In this document: one piece after another, positions 25,110 through 34,339 of the stretch
How positions within the stretch are numbered: the stretch's first letter is position 1
Layout of the letters: the number at the start of each line of letters is the position of its first letter
Assembly (NCBI GenBank): GCA_021846985.1
Contig: JAJZVX010000013.1
Coordinates: forward strand, 1-64,000
Direction of reading: 5' to 3'
From: Acidobacteriota bacterium
Lineage (GTDB): Bacteria; Acidobacteriota; Terriglobia; Terriglobales; Acidobacteriaceae
Length of the DNA stretch: 64,000 bases
The notes under the pieces: model-generated
What the model was told of the DNA's origin: nothing
Database searches by the model: none
What the model saw: only the letters and a program-made list of their open reading frames with translations
Translations under genes and position numbers: made by a program

Positions 25110-26075
25110 TTACACGTCGTTCCCCAGATGGAAGATTGGCTCCACGCCTTTGCCGCCGGCCAGCAGCGCCTGCTCCTCGTGCGCCTCCAGCGGCTTGTAG
25201 CGTTGCGCCACGTCCATCGCCAGCCGGAAGTAGCGCTCGTCTCCCGGAGGAATTGCCGCCGTAATCGGGTGGCCCAGCGTCCAGCGCAGTCCCAGCGACG
25301 CCTCGGCTGGATACGCCGCCGGCTGATACCAGCACTTCGGCTCGGGATGGTCATTCTTCTCCGACTCCGGCCACACCGTCTTCGCCATGCTCTTCAGGCA
25401 CAGAATCCCCACCCCCTTCTCCTGCGCCTTCTGCAGAATCTGCGGACCGAATCCCGCCTGCGTATAAAGCAGCCAGTTCAGCGGGAACAGGATCGTGTCA
25501 AAGGGATACCGATCGAGCGCTGCCACCGCGGTCTCCGCCGAGTGAACCGAGAAGCCGATGTAGCGGATCTTGCCTTCCTTCTTGGCCGCTTCAAGCGTTT
25601 CCATCGCGCCGCCCGGCCCCAGCACCTTGTCCAGGTCCGTCATCTTGGTCAGCGCGTGAAATTGGTAGAGGTCGATGTGGTCGGTTTCCAGCAGGCGCAG
25701 CGACTCCTCGAGTTGCGCCCGCGAATCGTTTTTCAGCCGCCCTTCCGTCTTGCATGCCAGGAAGCTCTTCGCGCGATAGGGCTTCAGCGCCGGTCCCAGC
25801 CTCTCCTGCGCGTTGCCGTAGCTCGGCGCCACGTCAAAGTAGTTGATTCCGCGGTCGAAGGCTTCGGCCACAATGTTTTTGGCATCATTGGGCTGTTCGT
25901 TCATCACCACAATCCCGCCAAATCCGATGATCGACAACTTCTCTCCCGTCTTGCCCAGCGTCCGCCGTGCGATAGGCTGCATCGGCGTCGTCTTCGAAGC
26001 CTCCATGCGGCGGGCCGACGCCACGGCCGCGGCGGTCATTGCAGCACTCTTCAGGAATTCACGGCGCATTATCAT
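25110..26075 (-). CDS. Exported aldo/keto reductase
   Basis: This is a 321-residue protein. A Tat-like leader (MRREFLKSAAM) is followed by an aldo/keto reductase barrel: GFGGIVV, the catalytic region DRGINYFDVAPSYGNAQERLG (Asp and Tyr), the lysine in FLACKTEG, and HIDLYQFH. It reduces aldehydes or ketones with NADPH, or oxidises sugars. Exported members of this group are common in Acidobacteriota and Planctomycetes and their substrates are mostly unknown. It is transcribed alone. Confidence 0.85.
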   Translation of the reverse strand: MIMRREFLKSAAMTAAAVASARRMEASKTTPMQPIARRTLGKTGEKLSIIGFGGIVVMNEQPNDAKNIVAEAFDRGINYFDVAPSYGNAQERLGPALKPYRAKSFLACKTEGRLKNDSRAQLEESLRLLETDHIDLYQFHALTKMTDLDKVLGPGGAMETLEAAKKEGKIRYIGFSVHSAETAVAALDRYPFDTILFPLNWLLYTQAGFGPQILQKAQEKGVGILCLKSMAKTVWPESEKNDHPEPKCWYQPAAYPAEASLGLRWTLGHPITAAIPPGDERYFRLAMDVAQRYKPLEAHEEQALLAGGKGVEPIFHLGNDV

Positions 26076-26151
26076 TCATTTACCTCCAATGTGGATCGTT
26101 TGGAAATGTCGTATGCGTTCAGGCGCGCGCGCATCCCGCCTCAGCTTCTTG

Positions 26152-27012
26152 CTAAAGTTGCGGAGGAATGTGCGCCAGATAAAAACCAAATAACACCAGC
26201 AGCCCCGCCAGCATCGTCACTGCCCAGCGAAGCCGCCTTTGAAACATCGGCCGCGGCGAGCCCAGGCGCGGCACCATGGGCACGGCAAAGAGCAGCCCGC
26301 TTGCGAATCCGCCTACGTGCGCCATGTTGTCGATGTTCAGCCCGGAGTGCACCACGAAGTTACCCATCCAGATGGAAAGCCCCAGCACCAGGTTCAGCGC
26401 CGCGAAATAGATCACTGACTTGCGCAGCTTTTTCACTTCCAGCGGCGGCACGGGCAGCCGCTTCGACTTCAGCAGCACAATCAGCGCGCCCGCAATCCCA
26501 AACACCGCACCCGAGGCCCCTGCCCCCGCCGGAAAAACACGCACATCGTGAAAGTGCAGCCAGTCAGGATAATACGCCAGCCAGTTTACAAACGTTGATA
26601 GCAGGTTTCCCGCCGCGCCGGTCAGGATATACACCGCCAGCAGCCCCGCCGAACCCATCAGCGGCTCGGCCAGCAATCCCAGGTTCCACAGGCACCACAT
26701 GTTGGTGGCCAAATGCAGAAAGCCGACGTGCACGAACATCGCCGTGACAATCCGCCACCACTGCCCGTCGATCAACACATTACCGGCGCGGTCCGCGCCA
26801 TAGTGCATCAACTGATCGACGGACGGCGAGCCGGCGCTCACTCCGTGCGCCAGCATGTACAAAAACACCACGCAGTTGATCCCCACCAGCAGATTGGTCG
26901 CCGGCGACGACGCCCACACCGGCCGCGGCCGACGCGCCGGTCTCGGCGTCTGTGCATACACGGGCTCCGGCGGCAGAATCTCCGGTTCGGGAACTGAGTG
27001 ATAACTCCCCAT
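26152..27012 (-). CDS. Rhomboid-family intramembrane serine protease
   Basis: This is a 286-residue protein with about six membrane helices. The catalytic serine is in GASGAVFG (S167), and the histidine in AHVGGFASG (H231) completes the dyad. HLATNMWCLWNLG (100-112) matches the rhomboid HxxxN region. An N-terminal cytosolic Pro/Arg-rich stretch (1-35) precedes the first helix. It cleaves membrane proteins inside the bilayer; the substrate is unknown. It lies 77 bp upstream of the aldo/keto reductase on the same strand. Confidence 0.92.
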   Translation of the reverse strand: MGSYHSVPEPEILPPEPVYAQTPRPARRPRPVWASSPATNLLVGINCVVFLYMLAHGVSAGSPSVDQLMHYGADRAGNVLIDGQWWRIVTAMFVHVGFLHLATNMWCLWNLGLLAEPLMGSAGLLAVYILTGAAGNLLSTFVNWLAYYPDWLHFHDVRVFPAGAGASGAVFGIAGALIVLLKSKRLPVPPLEVKKLRKSVIYFAALNLVLGLSIWMGNFVVHSGLNIDNMAHVGGFASGLLFAVPMVPRLGSPRPMFQRRLRWAVTMLAGLLVLFGFYLAHIPPQL

Positions 27013-27300
27013 AGGATCACTTTAATGCATTTCCGATGCTGTCGTAACTTCTCTGACTGGCACTTTCTGTGTATGGATGGACGTATTCTTCTTCCCCGGC
27101 GGTATCAGGCTCCGTCCTGCTTCCTCCTCTTGGAGTTCACTCGAGATCGAAAAGCTGCGGACGGCAAGATCGCACCCCCGCCGCGCAACAGCTTTCGCCT
27201 TGCCGCCGGAGGCCACAGACAGACCGGCCGCGCGCAACTTCCCCCAGCAAGACGCCGCCTTGCAGAACGGGAGTAACTCCGCGGGAATTGCTGAGCCGCC

Positions 27301-28068
27301 CTAGAAGCCCATGATGTTGTAGCCGCAGTCCACGTAGAGGGTTTCGCCGGTGATGGCGGTGGAGAGATCGGAAGCCAGAAACACAGCGGCGCCGCCCACT
27401 TCGAGCTGATCGACGTTGCGCTTCAGGGGGGCGCGCTCGGCGTGGGAGCGCAGCATATCGGTAAGGTCGCCCACGCCGCGGGCGGCCAGGGTCTTGATGG
27501 GGCCGGCGGAGATGGCGTTGACGCGGATATTGCGGGGCCCGAGGTTAAAGGCCAGGTAGCGCACGGTGGACTCAAGCGAGGCCTTGGCGAGGGCCATCAC
27601 GTTGTAGTTGGGAACCACTTTTTCCGCCGCGTAGAAGCTCAGCGTCATGATGCTGCCGCCTTCGGTCATCAGCGGAGCGGCGCCGCGGCTGACGGCGATG
27701 AGCGAGTAGACGCTCACATCGTGGGCAATGCGGAAACCCTCCCGGCTGGTGTTGAGGAAGTCGCCCTTGAGGTCGGCGGGGGGGGCGAAGGCGACGGCGT
27801 GGACGAGGGTGTCGAGGCGGCCGTAGCGTTCTTTGAGTTGGGCGAAGAGGGCGTCGATCTGCTCGTCGCTGGAAACGTCGCACGAGAAGCCGGCGGCGCC
27901 GGGAAGCTCGTCGATGAGGGCCTGGGCTTCAAGCTTCATGCGCTCGTTCTGGTAGCAGACGGCAAGGGTGGCGCCGGCCCGGGAGAGTTGCTGGGCGATA
28001 CCCCAGGCAATGGAACGTTTGTTGGCCAGCCCGAAGATGACGGCCGTCTTACCCGCCAGATTGATCAT
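27301..28068 (-). CDS. fabI: Enoyl-[acyl-carrier-protein] reductase (NADH)
   Basis: This is a 255-residue protein from the ATG at 28068 (MINLAGKTAVIFGLANKRSI). A FabI-type SDR: nucleotide loop GLANKRSIAWGIA and the catalytic Tyr-x6-Lys in YNVMALAK. It performs the last reduction step of each fatty-acid elongation cycle. The neighbouring sequence upstream (28069-28136) is the gap to murI, with which it shares orientation, so both may be cotranscribed. Confidence 0.95.
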   Translation of the reverse strand: MINLAGKTAVIFGLANKRSIAWGIAQQLSRAGATLAVCYQNERMKLEAQALIDELPGAAGFSCDVSSDEQIDALFAQLKERYGRLDTLVHAVAFAPPADLKGDFLNTSREGFRIAHDVSVYSLIAVSRGAAPLMTEGGSIMTLSFYAAEKVVPNYNVMALAKASLESTVRYLAFNLGPRNIRVNAISAGPIKTLAARGVGDLTDMLRSHAERAPLKRNVDQLEVGGAAVFLASDLSTAITGETLYVDCGYNIMGF

Positions 28069-28136
28069 GCTCTGAAAATTCCTCCGTGGTGATTGTGGGG
28101 ATGGAAGCGGCGCAAACCTGCTCAATCCATAGAATA

Positions 28137-29024
28137 TCAGCCGCCCAGGTCCACCAGGTGCACGCGGGGGACGGGACGGCCCAGGAAAGCCGAGCCCAGC
28201 CGTTGAAACTTATCCACGGAATCGGTGGCGAAAAAGCGCAGGCAGGTTTCGGGAGCGGGATTCGGCAGAAGACCGATCCTCTCGGCGGAGGAGGCCGCGA
28301 AAATCGGCTGCGGCGCGGCGGCGGCGCGGCCGTCGATGAGCCGCGAGGCGGCCTGGGCGGCGGCTTCGGCGGAGTCAATCACGCGCATGCCCGGCGGAAC
28401 GGCAGCCTCGATGAGGGTGCGGAGAAGCGGATAGTGCGTGCAACCCAGCACCAGCGTGTCGGGATTGAGGCTGGCGCCGCGCGCGTCCGCAAGAAGCTCA
28501 TCAATATAAATGCGGATCACCTGCTCCGTGACGGGATGGGAGGTCCAGCCTTCTTCCACCAGAGGCACCAGCAGGGGACAGGCTTTTTCCAGGGCGCGAA
28601 GCCCGCGCGCCCGACAGGCCGCGGCGTAGGCGTGGCTCTGCACGGTGGCGTCGGTGGCGATCACCAGCACATCGCCGCTCTGCGAGGCAGCTTGGGCGGC
28701 GTCGGCGCCCGGTTCAATGACGCCCAGAACCGGAATGGCCGGAACCGCGGTCTGAATGGCGTCCAGGGCCAGCGCGGAGGCGGTGTTGCAGGCGATGACC
28801 AGGAATTCGGCCCCCTCCTCGCCAACCAGAAATTGCGCACTCTCGACGGCGTAGCGCGCAATGGTGCGCCGGGACTTGGAGCCGTAAGGCAGACGGGCCG
28901 TATCGCCCAGAAACGCAAAGCGGGCGCGGGGCAGGTGGGCCAGCAGGGCGCGCAAAACCGTCAGACCGCCGAAGCCAGAGTCGAAGACGCCAATGGCGGG
29001 AGCAGCAACAGTGGATTGGGTCAT
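28137..29024 (-). CDS. murI: Glutamate racemase
   Basis: This is a 295-residue protein from the ATG at 29024, which overlaps the stop of the GerMN gene by 3 nt. The two catalytic cysteines are C79 in VIACNTASA and C195 in LGCTHYPLL; GVFDSGFGGLTV (12-23) is the N-terminal signature. It makes D-glutamate for peptidoglycan. It is the last of a coupled set with a GerMN protein and an N-acetylmuramoyl-alanine amidase, which fits a cell-wall operon. Confidence 0.95.
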   Translation of the reverse strand: MTQSTVAAPAIGVFDSGFGGLTVLRALLAHLPRARFAFLGDTARLPYGSKSRRTIARYAVESAQFLVGEEGAEFLVIACNTASALALDAIQTAVPAIPVLGVIEPGADAAQAASQSGDVLVIATDATVQSHAYAAACRARGLRALEKACPLLVPLVEEGWTSHPVTEQVIRIYIDELLADARGASLNPDTLVLGCTHYPLLRTLIEAAVPPGMRVIDSAEAAAQAASRLIDGRAAAAPQPIFAASSAERIGLLPNPAPETCLRFFATDSVDKFQRLGSAFLGRPVPRVHLVDLGG

Positions 29025-29650
29025 GGTGTAGCTCCCTCCGGCGTCGGCACGGTGCTGGCAGCAAGGTAAGTGCGAGTCAGGTCGGCGTGGCCGGCCAGGG
29101 TGGGCCGCTGCGCGCCATCCACCAGGAACTCTACTTCCGTGACGCGGGGCAAGTTGGCGTGCAGCGTGGCGCAAATGGATTGGATGGTCAGGGCTTCGGT
29201 TTCCAGTCCCGAAGGATGGCCGGCGGCAAAGGCGCCCGTCAAATCGACAACGGCCAGCAGCGCATCGGCGTGCTGGGAATCCCGGGGGCCGGACGCGGGA
29301 AGCAGGAAAACATGGGCCACGGAAGCCGCGCCGCCGGGAGCGGGGTGGGAGGAATCCGGCGTGGAATAGAGGTCCAGAAGCTTGCCCAGAATCACGCGGG
29401 CCCGCGCGCTGGGATCGGTTGGCAGCGGCAGGGATTCGACTTCCGGGATCAGGGTGTTTTCGGCGTCGCTGGCCACAAAAAGAGTGGCCTGCACGGCAGG
29501 AGCGACCTGGGGCGCGCTGGTGGGGGCGGAGACCTCGCCGGCCAGCAGTTCCTGGTGGGCTCTGTCCCGCATGCGCCAGAGTTCGATGCCCATGGCCAGG
29601 GAGGCAAGGAAGAGAAGAACAAAGAGTACTTTTTGATAGCGGGGAATCAT
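29021..29650 (-). CDS. GerMN-domain membrane-anchored protein
   Basis: This is a 209-residue protein. A single N-terminal membrane helix (about 6-24) is followed by a GerMN-type domain (about 50-195, containing VAHVFLLPAS, AVVDLTGAF and QSICATLHANLP). GerMN domains are found in spore germination protein GerM and in envelope proteins often next to cell-wall amidases. It overlaps the amidase gene upstream and murI downstream by a few nt each, so the three are translationally coupled. Confidence 0.8.
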   Translation of the reverse strand: MIPRYQKVLFVLLFLASLAMGIELWRMRDRAHQELLAGEVSAPTSAPQVAPAVQATLFVASDAENTLIPEVESLPLPTDPSARARVILGKLLDLYSTPDSSHPAPGGAASVAHVFLLPASGPRDSQHADALLAVVDLTGAFAAGHPSGLETEALTIQSICATLHANLPRVTEVEFLVDGAQRPTLAGHADLTRTYLAASTVPTPEGATP

Positions 29651-30315
29651 GGCTGGCGCTGCTCCGAGCGCCACTCGAGGAGCGCGGCAGCCAGAGCGTC
29701 GGCAACCTTGGCTTGGTAATCGGCGTTGTCGAGCCCGGCGGTGTTGCGGTTGAGATCGCGCTGGGGGGCAATTTCCACGGCTACGGCAGGACACGTCATG
29801 CTGTCGATGCCCGGCAGGGCGATGCGGTCAAGGAGCACGGAGACACCGGCGTGCCCGAGGGCGGAGTTGAGCGTTCCGGCCAGAGCCAGGGAGCGGGTCA
29901 CCCAGGCCGACTGCGCGGTCTTCCACGGCAGCAGACGCGCGGCCGGAGTGGGAGCCATATCTGAGACGAAAAGGTGGACGCCGGAGCCGGCTTCCGAGGC
30001 GTGCAGGCTCAGGCAGGCCTGGGCGCGGGCATGGTTGGCGAGTTCGGCGCGGCGACCGGGGGCGAGCGTGACGTCGGAGTCGCGCGTCAACGCCACCTGG
30101 ATGCCGCGGGCGGCAAGAAGCGAGCGAAGGCGGACGGCGAAGGCGAGGGTGAAGGCCTTTTCAAACTGTCCGCTGGCAAGATGGCCGCCGGTGTCGTCGC
30201 CTCCGTGCGCCGCGTCGAGGACGACGGCGAACCGTCCTGCGAGAGCGGGCGGCGCGGCCTGGGCCGAGAACGCGACGGCCGCGACCACCGCAAGAACGGG
30301 GCTAATCCAGCGCAT
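29647..30315 (-). CDS. N-acetylmuramoyl-L-alanine amidase (Amidase_3), exported
   Basis: This is a 222-residue protein. Signal peptide 1-20 or so. The zinc site is H37 (LDAAHGG), E52 (GQFEKAFTL) and H105 (LSLHAS), with catalytic E181 (VAVEIAP). It cleaves the amide bond between MurNAc and the stem peptide in peptidoglycan. It overlaps the start of the GerMN gene by 4 nt and itself overlaps the end of the DUF1015 gene by 14 nt. Confidence 0.92.
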   Translation of the reverse strand: MRWISPVLAVVAAVAFSAQAAPPALAGRFAVVLDAAHGGDDTGGHLASGQFEKAFTLAFAVRLRSLLAARGIQVALTRDSDVTLAPGRRAELANHARAQACLSLHASEAGSGVHLFVSDMAPTPAARLLPWKTAQSAWVTRSLALAGTLNSALGHAGVSVLLDRIALPGIDSMTCPAVAVEIAPQRDLNRNTAGLDNADYQAKVADALAAALLEWRSEQRQP

Positions 30316-31627
30316 AGATGGCGAGTCCGCTGAGCAGCTTGGGGAAGAAGTCAGTGGATTTCTGGGGCATCACCTCGCCGGCGAAGGCAACCTCGCGGAG
30401 CTGCTCCATGGTGACCGGATTGGTAAGAAAGGCAGCGTCTGCCTCGGCGCGGCGGACCTGCTCGGCGGCCTCGGCGGCGTCGCGGAGGTAGCGGAGATTG
30501 GTCTGTTCGCGAACCTTCTCCGGGTCGAGCCCCAGAAGGTGATCGAGAATGACGCCGTGCAGGCAGCTCAGGTCGAGCTGGCGCTGTCGCTCGGGCAGGC
30601 TGGCAAGGATCGAGGCGCAGGCCTCCGGCCTGGCGCGAAGAAGGAACGCGCCGGCGCGGGTTATGGCGACAAACGCCGCCTGGCGCTCGGCGGCCAGGGC
30701 CTGCAGGTAGCTGGGCGCCTCGCCGGCGGGAAGCTTCTCCACTGAAAAGAACTTTTCCGCTTGAGCCAGAAAAGCGGCGGGCTCGAAGGCAGGCAGCGAG
30801 TGGACGACGCGGTGGGTGGGCAGGATGACCAGCCCGTCGGAGTCCATGCTCACGAAGGTCATCATGGCCGCGGCCTCGGGATACGAGGGCTGGGGAAGCC
30901 GGCCCGTGCTGTGCTCCGTCTGCGCGGCCGCGTCCGGCGCGTACTCGCGGGAGTAGTTCAGGGCGGTTTCGTAGCGGTGGTGGCCGTCGGCGATGATCAG
31001 CTTTTTGTCTGCCATAGCGGTCACCAGCAGGCGGATGGCCGCCGGGTCCGCGATCTTCCAGATGCGGTGCAGCACCCCGTACTCGTCGGTCACTTCGGCT
31101 TCGGCGGGGGCGTTGCCGTCAAACAGTATCTTTTCCACCGTCCCGGCAGGGTCGGAGTAAAGCATGAAAATCTGGCCAAAGTGCGCATGGGTGGCCTTTA
31201 GAAGATTCAGGCGGTCGCCCTTGGGCTTGGAGAGCGTCTGCTCGTGGCGGAAAACCACCTGCTCCGCATAGTCGTGCAGCTTGCCGAGCGCGATAAAACC
31301 GCGGCGCTCCTTCACACTCGATGTTCCCGGAACCGTGAAGCGCTGGGAGTAGGCAAAAACGCAGGGAGCTTTCTCCTGCATCAGGACGCCGCTGGCGCGC
31401 CAGTCGCGAAAGTCGCGCGCCGCGCGCGAATAGATGCTCTCCTCGTGTTCGCCGTCAAACAGCTCCGGCAGGCCCAGGATGATGCGCACCAAGTTGTACG
31501 GGCTGCGCTGGTAGTAGGCCTGCTGCATGGCCGGAGAAATCTTGTCGTAGGGCTGGGTAACAACGTCGTCGAGGCGAACAAGCGAAGGATTGTAGCGCCA
31601 TGCGCGGAATGGATAGATGCGGGCCAT
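30302..31627 (-). CDS. DUF1015-family protein
   Basis: This is a 441-residue protein from the ATG at 31627 (MARIYPFRAWRYNPSLV). It has the DUF1015 hallmarks YPFRAWRYNP at the start, VVTQPYDKI, and IIADGHHRYETAL near the middle. The biochemical function of this widespread family is not firmly established; the conserved GHHRYETA motif looks like an active site. It begins the string DUF1015-amidase-GerMN-murI. Confidence 0.88.
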   Translation of the reverse strand: MARIYPFRAWRYNPSLVRLDDVVTQPYDKISPAMQQAYYQRSPYNLVRIILGLPELFDGEHEESIYSRAARDFRDWRASGVLMQEKAPCVFAYSQRFTVPGTSSVKERRGFIALGKLHDYAEQVVFRHEQTLSKPKGDRLNLLKATHAHFGQIFMLYSDPAGTVEKILFDGNAPAEAEVTDEYGVLHRIWKIADPAAIRLLVTAMADKKLIIADGHHRYETALNYSREYAPDAAAQTEHSTGRLPQPSYPEAAAMMTFVSMDSDGLVILPTHRVVHSLPAFEPAAFLAQAEKFFSVEKLPAGEAPSYLQALAAERQAAFVAITRAGAFLLRARPEACASILASLPERQRQLDLSCLHGVILDHLLGLDPEKVREQTNLRYLRDAAEAAEQVRRAEADAAFLTNPVTMEQLREVAFAGEVMPQKSTDFFPKLLSGLAIYALD

Positions 31628-31997
31628 GCGAGAGGTCGTGCTCCACGGGGAAAGATGGTTGGGGCGCTTGCGGACCTCTCTCGAAGTGAGCGGGGACTTT
31701 GGCGCGTTCAGGGTAAATTGTATCCCAGCGGAGGTTGGGATTCTGCGATTGCACAGTCCCGGCCCCGGGAGTTGGGATGGAAGCAGCAGGCAGGCGGTGT
31801 CCATCGGAAATGGCGCGTCACGATCACAATCCATCGCGGCCCGGCGGCATCAGGAAGCGATCGCCGGCGCGCGGCGGGCCCATTCCCGGCTTCCGGCCCC
31901 CCAGTTGCGCGCGACGGTAAGTGGCGTAAAGTGAAAGTGAAGACCGCTCCGTCAGACTGGCTGCCGCCGCTGACGGTCCACGCGCGAGCAAGCTACT
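31628..31997. other. Divergent intergenic region, nothing recognised
   Basis: This gap of 370 bp separates the DUF1015 gene from the VWFA gene, which point away from each other. It must hold both promoters, but I found no convincing -35/-10 pair, repeat or RNA. Confidence 0.4.
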
Positions 31998-33065
31998 ATG
32001 CGCCATTGCCATAAGACGGTGTTGGTCATCCTGCTGGCAGCAGGGCTGGGGCCGTGTCAGCAGGCGGCCAGGCCCGCCGCGCTCCAGGCGCAGGCGCCCG
32101 GAGTGGCTCCTTCACTCACGGTCGACCGGGATCCCGTGCGCTCTCCGGATGGCGAATCCCCAGCCAAAACCCGGCTGGAAAAGGCCAACGGCGGCTATGT
32201 GTTGCGCACGGACGTGGAAGAAGTGGTTCTCAATGCCACGGTGCTGGATGGAACCCAACTGGTCGACGGCCTCAACAAGAGCAACTTCCAGGTCTTCGAA
32301 GACGGTGTTCAGCAGAAAATCATCAGCTTCCAGCACACCGATCTTCCCGTATCCATCGGGCTCGTGATCGATAACTCCGGCTCCATGTCGCGCAAGCGGC
32401 CGTCGGTCAACAAAAGCGCGCTGGATCTGATCGAGGCGTCCAACTCCCAGGACGAAGCGTTTGTCGTGAATTTCTCCGACGAGGCATTCATCGACCAGGA
32501 CTTTACCTCCGACATCGCCAAGCTGCGGGAGGGCATGTCGCACATCGAGTCGCGCGGAGGAACGGCCCTCTACGACGCGGTGGTGGCCTCGGCCGACAAG
32601 CTGGCGCAGGATGCTAAACGGCCCAAGCAGGTGCTCATCCTGATTACCGACGGAGAGGACAACGCCTCCATGCTGAATCTGGAGCAGACCATCCACCGGG
32701 TGCAGGAGCTCTCCGGACCGGTCATTTACTCCATCGGACTGCTCTTCGGAGATGAGATGACGCGGTCGGAGTCCCGGCATGCGCGCCGCGCTCTGGAGAT
32801 GCTCTCGACGGAGACGGGCGGCATAGCATTCTTTCCCAAATCCATCGGGCAGGTGGACCAGATCGCGGCCGAGGTGGCGCGCGACATCCGCAACCAGTAC
32901 ACCATCGGTTACCACTCCACCAAGCCCAGCTCGGTGCCCGGATTTCGCCGGGTTCTGGTAGTGGCCAAAGACTCCAGCCACGACAAGCTCACGGTGCGGA
33001 CGCGAACTGGCTACTTTCCGGAGGCGAGCATGCCGAAGGAGCCCCTCGGACCGCCGGCCCAGTAG
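31998..33065 (+). CDS. VWFA-domain exported protein of the acidobacterial type
   Basis: This is a 355-residue protein. Signal peptide at 1-20 or so. Residues about 70-115 resemble an Ig-like pre-domain (VLNATVLDG, then FQVFEDGVQQ). The von Willebrand A domain starts at about 117 with the MIDAS motif DNSGSMS (125-131) and continues with RGGTALYDA and LITDGEDN. This layout (VEEVVLNATV, VWFA, NQYTIGYHSTK) is the VWFA-related family expanded in Acidobacteriota. It probably mediates protein-protein contacts outside the cytoplasm. Confidence 0.88.
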   Translation: MRHCHKTVLVILLAAGLGPCQQAARPAALQAQAPGVAPSLTVDRDPVRSPDGESPAKTRLEKANGGYVLRTDVEEVVLNATVLDGTQLVDGLNKSNFQVFEDGVQQKIISFQHTDLPVSIGLVIDNSGSMSRKRPSVNKSALDLIEASNSQDEAFVVNFSDEAFIDQDFTSDIAKLREGMSHIESRGGTALYDAVVASADKLAQDAKRPKQVLILITDGEDNASMLNLEQTIHRVQELSGPVIYSIGLLFGDEMTRSESRHARRALEMLSTETGGIAFFPKSIGQVDQIAAEVARDIRNQYTIGYHSTKPSSVPGFRRVLVVAKDSSHDKLTVRTRTGYFPEASMPKEPLGPPAQ

Positions 33066-33172
33066 AGTTGCCCGGGCAAGCAGTCCTGGAAGCCCGCAGC
33101 GTGCCGCACCGCCCGGGACGGAGATGGCTCCGGTCACGGTAAGCTAAAGTCTGGAGGCTTGAAGCGACGCAG

Positions 33173-34330
33173 ATGCCGGATTCCCCTTACACAAAACTGG
33201 ACACGATAGCTGTGCACGCCGGGCAATATCCTGACGCGCAAACGGGCGCTGTCAATGTGCCGGTGTATCTTTCTTCCACGTTTCAACTTACCGGCATCGG
33301 CTCGGACCGCGGCTGGGATTACTCGCGCGCCGGAAACCCCACGCGCGACCGTCTGGAAGAAGCCCTGGCGGTGCTCGAAGGCGGCTGCAGCGGCCACGCC
33401 TTCACGAGCGGCATGGCGGCCATCTCCGCGCTGGTGGCGATGCTGCGGGCCGGCGACCACCTGATCTGCTCGCATAATGTCTATGCCGGAACGGTGCGGC
33501 TCTTTGACCAGATCGTGCGCCATTACGGAATCGAAATCGAATACGTGGACACCAGCAACCTGGCGCTGGTAAAAGCCGCCATCAAGCCCAATACCAGGCT
33601 GGTCCACATCGAGACGCCAAGCAATCCGCTCATGGTCCTCACCGACATCGCGGCGGTAAGCCGCCTGGCGCATGCGCGGGGCGCGGAAGTGAGCGTGGAC
33701 AACACCTTTCTCTCGCCGGCTTTGCAGAACCCCCTCAAGCTCGGCGCCGACATCGTGATGCACTCCACCACCAAGTATCTCAACGGCCACTCCGACGGCC
33801 TCGGCGGAGCGTTGATCGGCTCCCGCCCGGAGCACAAGGAGCGCTTCTTGCTGGTGCAAAAGGCCATGGGCGGCGTCATGTCGCCGTTCGAGTGCTTTCT
33901 GGTGCTGCGCGGCATCCGCACGCTGCCCGTGCGCATCCGGCAGCACGAGCAGAATGGCCGGGCGGTGGCGGAGTTTCTGTCAGCGCATCCCAAAGTGAAG
34001 AACCTGGCCTATCCCGGCCTCAAGACTCACCCCCAGTACGAACTGGCCGTCAAGCAGCAGCGCGGATTCGGCTCCATGATGAGCTTCGAGGTCGAGTCGC
34101 GCGAAGCCGCGGGGCGCTTCCTGGCTGCGCTCCGAATCTTTCTCAATGCGGAGTCGTTGGGCGGGGTTGAGTCGCTGGCGTCGCACTCGGCCACCACCAC
34201 CCATGCCTCCGTTACCGAGCAGCAGCGCGCATCGATGGGAATTACCGATGGGCGCATCCGGCTCTCGGTGGGAATCGAAGACAAAGACGACCTGATCGCC
34301 GATCTCGAACAGGCGCTCAAAGCTGTCTAG
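33173..34330 (+). CDS. Trans-sulfuration PLP enzyme (cystathionine gamma-synthase / gamma-lyase type)
   Basis: This is a 385-residue protein. The PLP lysine is K201 in MHSTTKYLNGHSD; SRAGNPTRDRLE (51-62) and the SVDNTF region (174-179) bind PLP phosphate and ring. It belongs to the Cys/Met metabolism PLP family (MetB, MetC, CGL), and the exact reaction cannot be fixed from sequence. A nearby methionine pathway gene (metK) is present but not linked. It is followed by tsaB 9 bp downstream, probably cotranscribed. Confidence 0.88.
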   Translation: MPDSPYTKLDTIAVHAGQYPDAQTGAVNVPVYLSSTFQLTGIGSDRGWDYSRAGNPTRDRLEEALAVLEGGCSGHAFTSGMAAISALVAMLRAGDHLICSHNVYAGTVRLFDQIVRHYGIEIEYVDTSNLALVKAAIKPNTRLVHIETPSNPLMVLTDIAAVSRLAHARGAEVSVDNTFLSPALQNPLKLGADIVMHSTTKYLNGHSDGLGGALIGSRPEHKERFLLVQKAMGGVMSPFECFLVLRGIRTLPVRIRQHEQNGRAVAEFLSAHPKVKNLAYPGLKTHPQYELAVKQQRGFGSMMSFEVESREAAGRFLAALRIFLNAESLGGVESLASHSATTTHASVTEQQRASMGITDGRIRLSVGIEDKDDLIADLEQALKAV

Positions 34331-34339
34331 GTGCAAGCC

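Noticed and set aside
28025-28136. tRNA or small RNA between fabI and murI
   Set aside because: No cloverleaf pattern could be drawn from the short gap.
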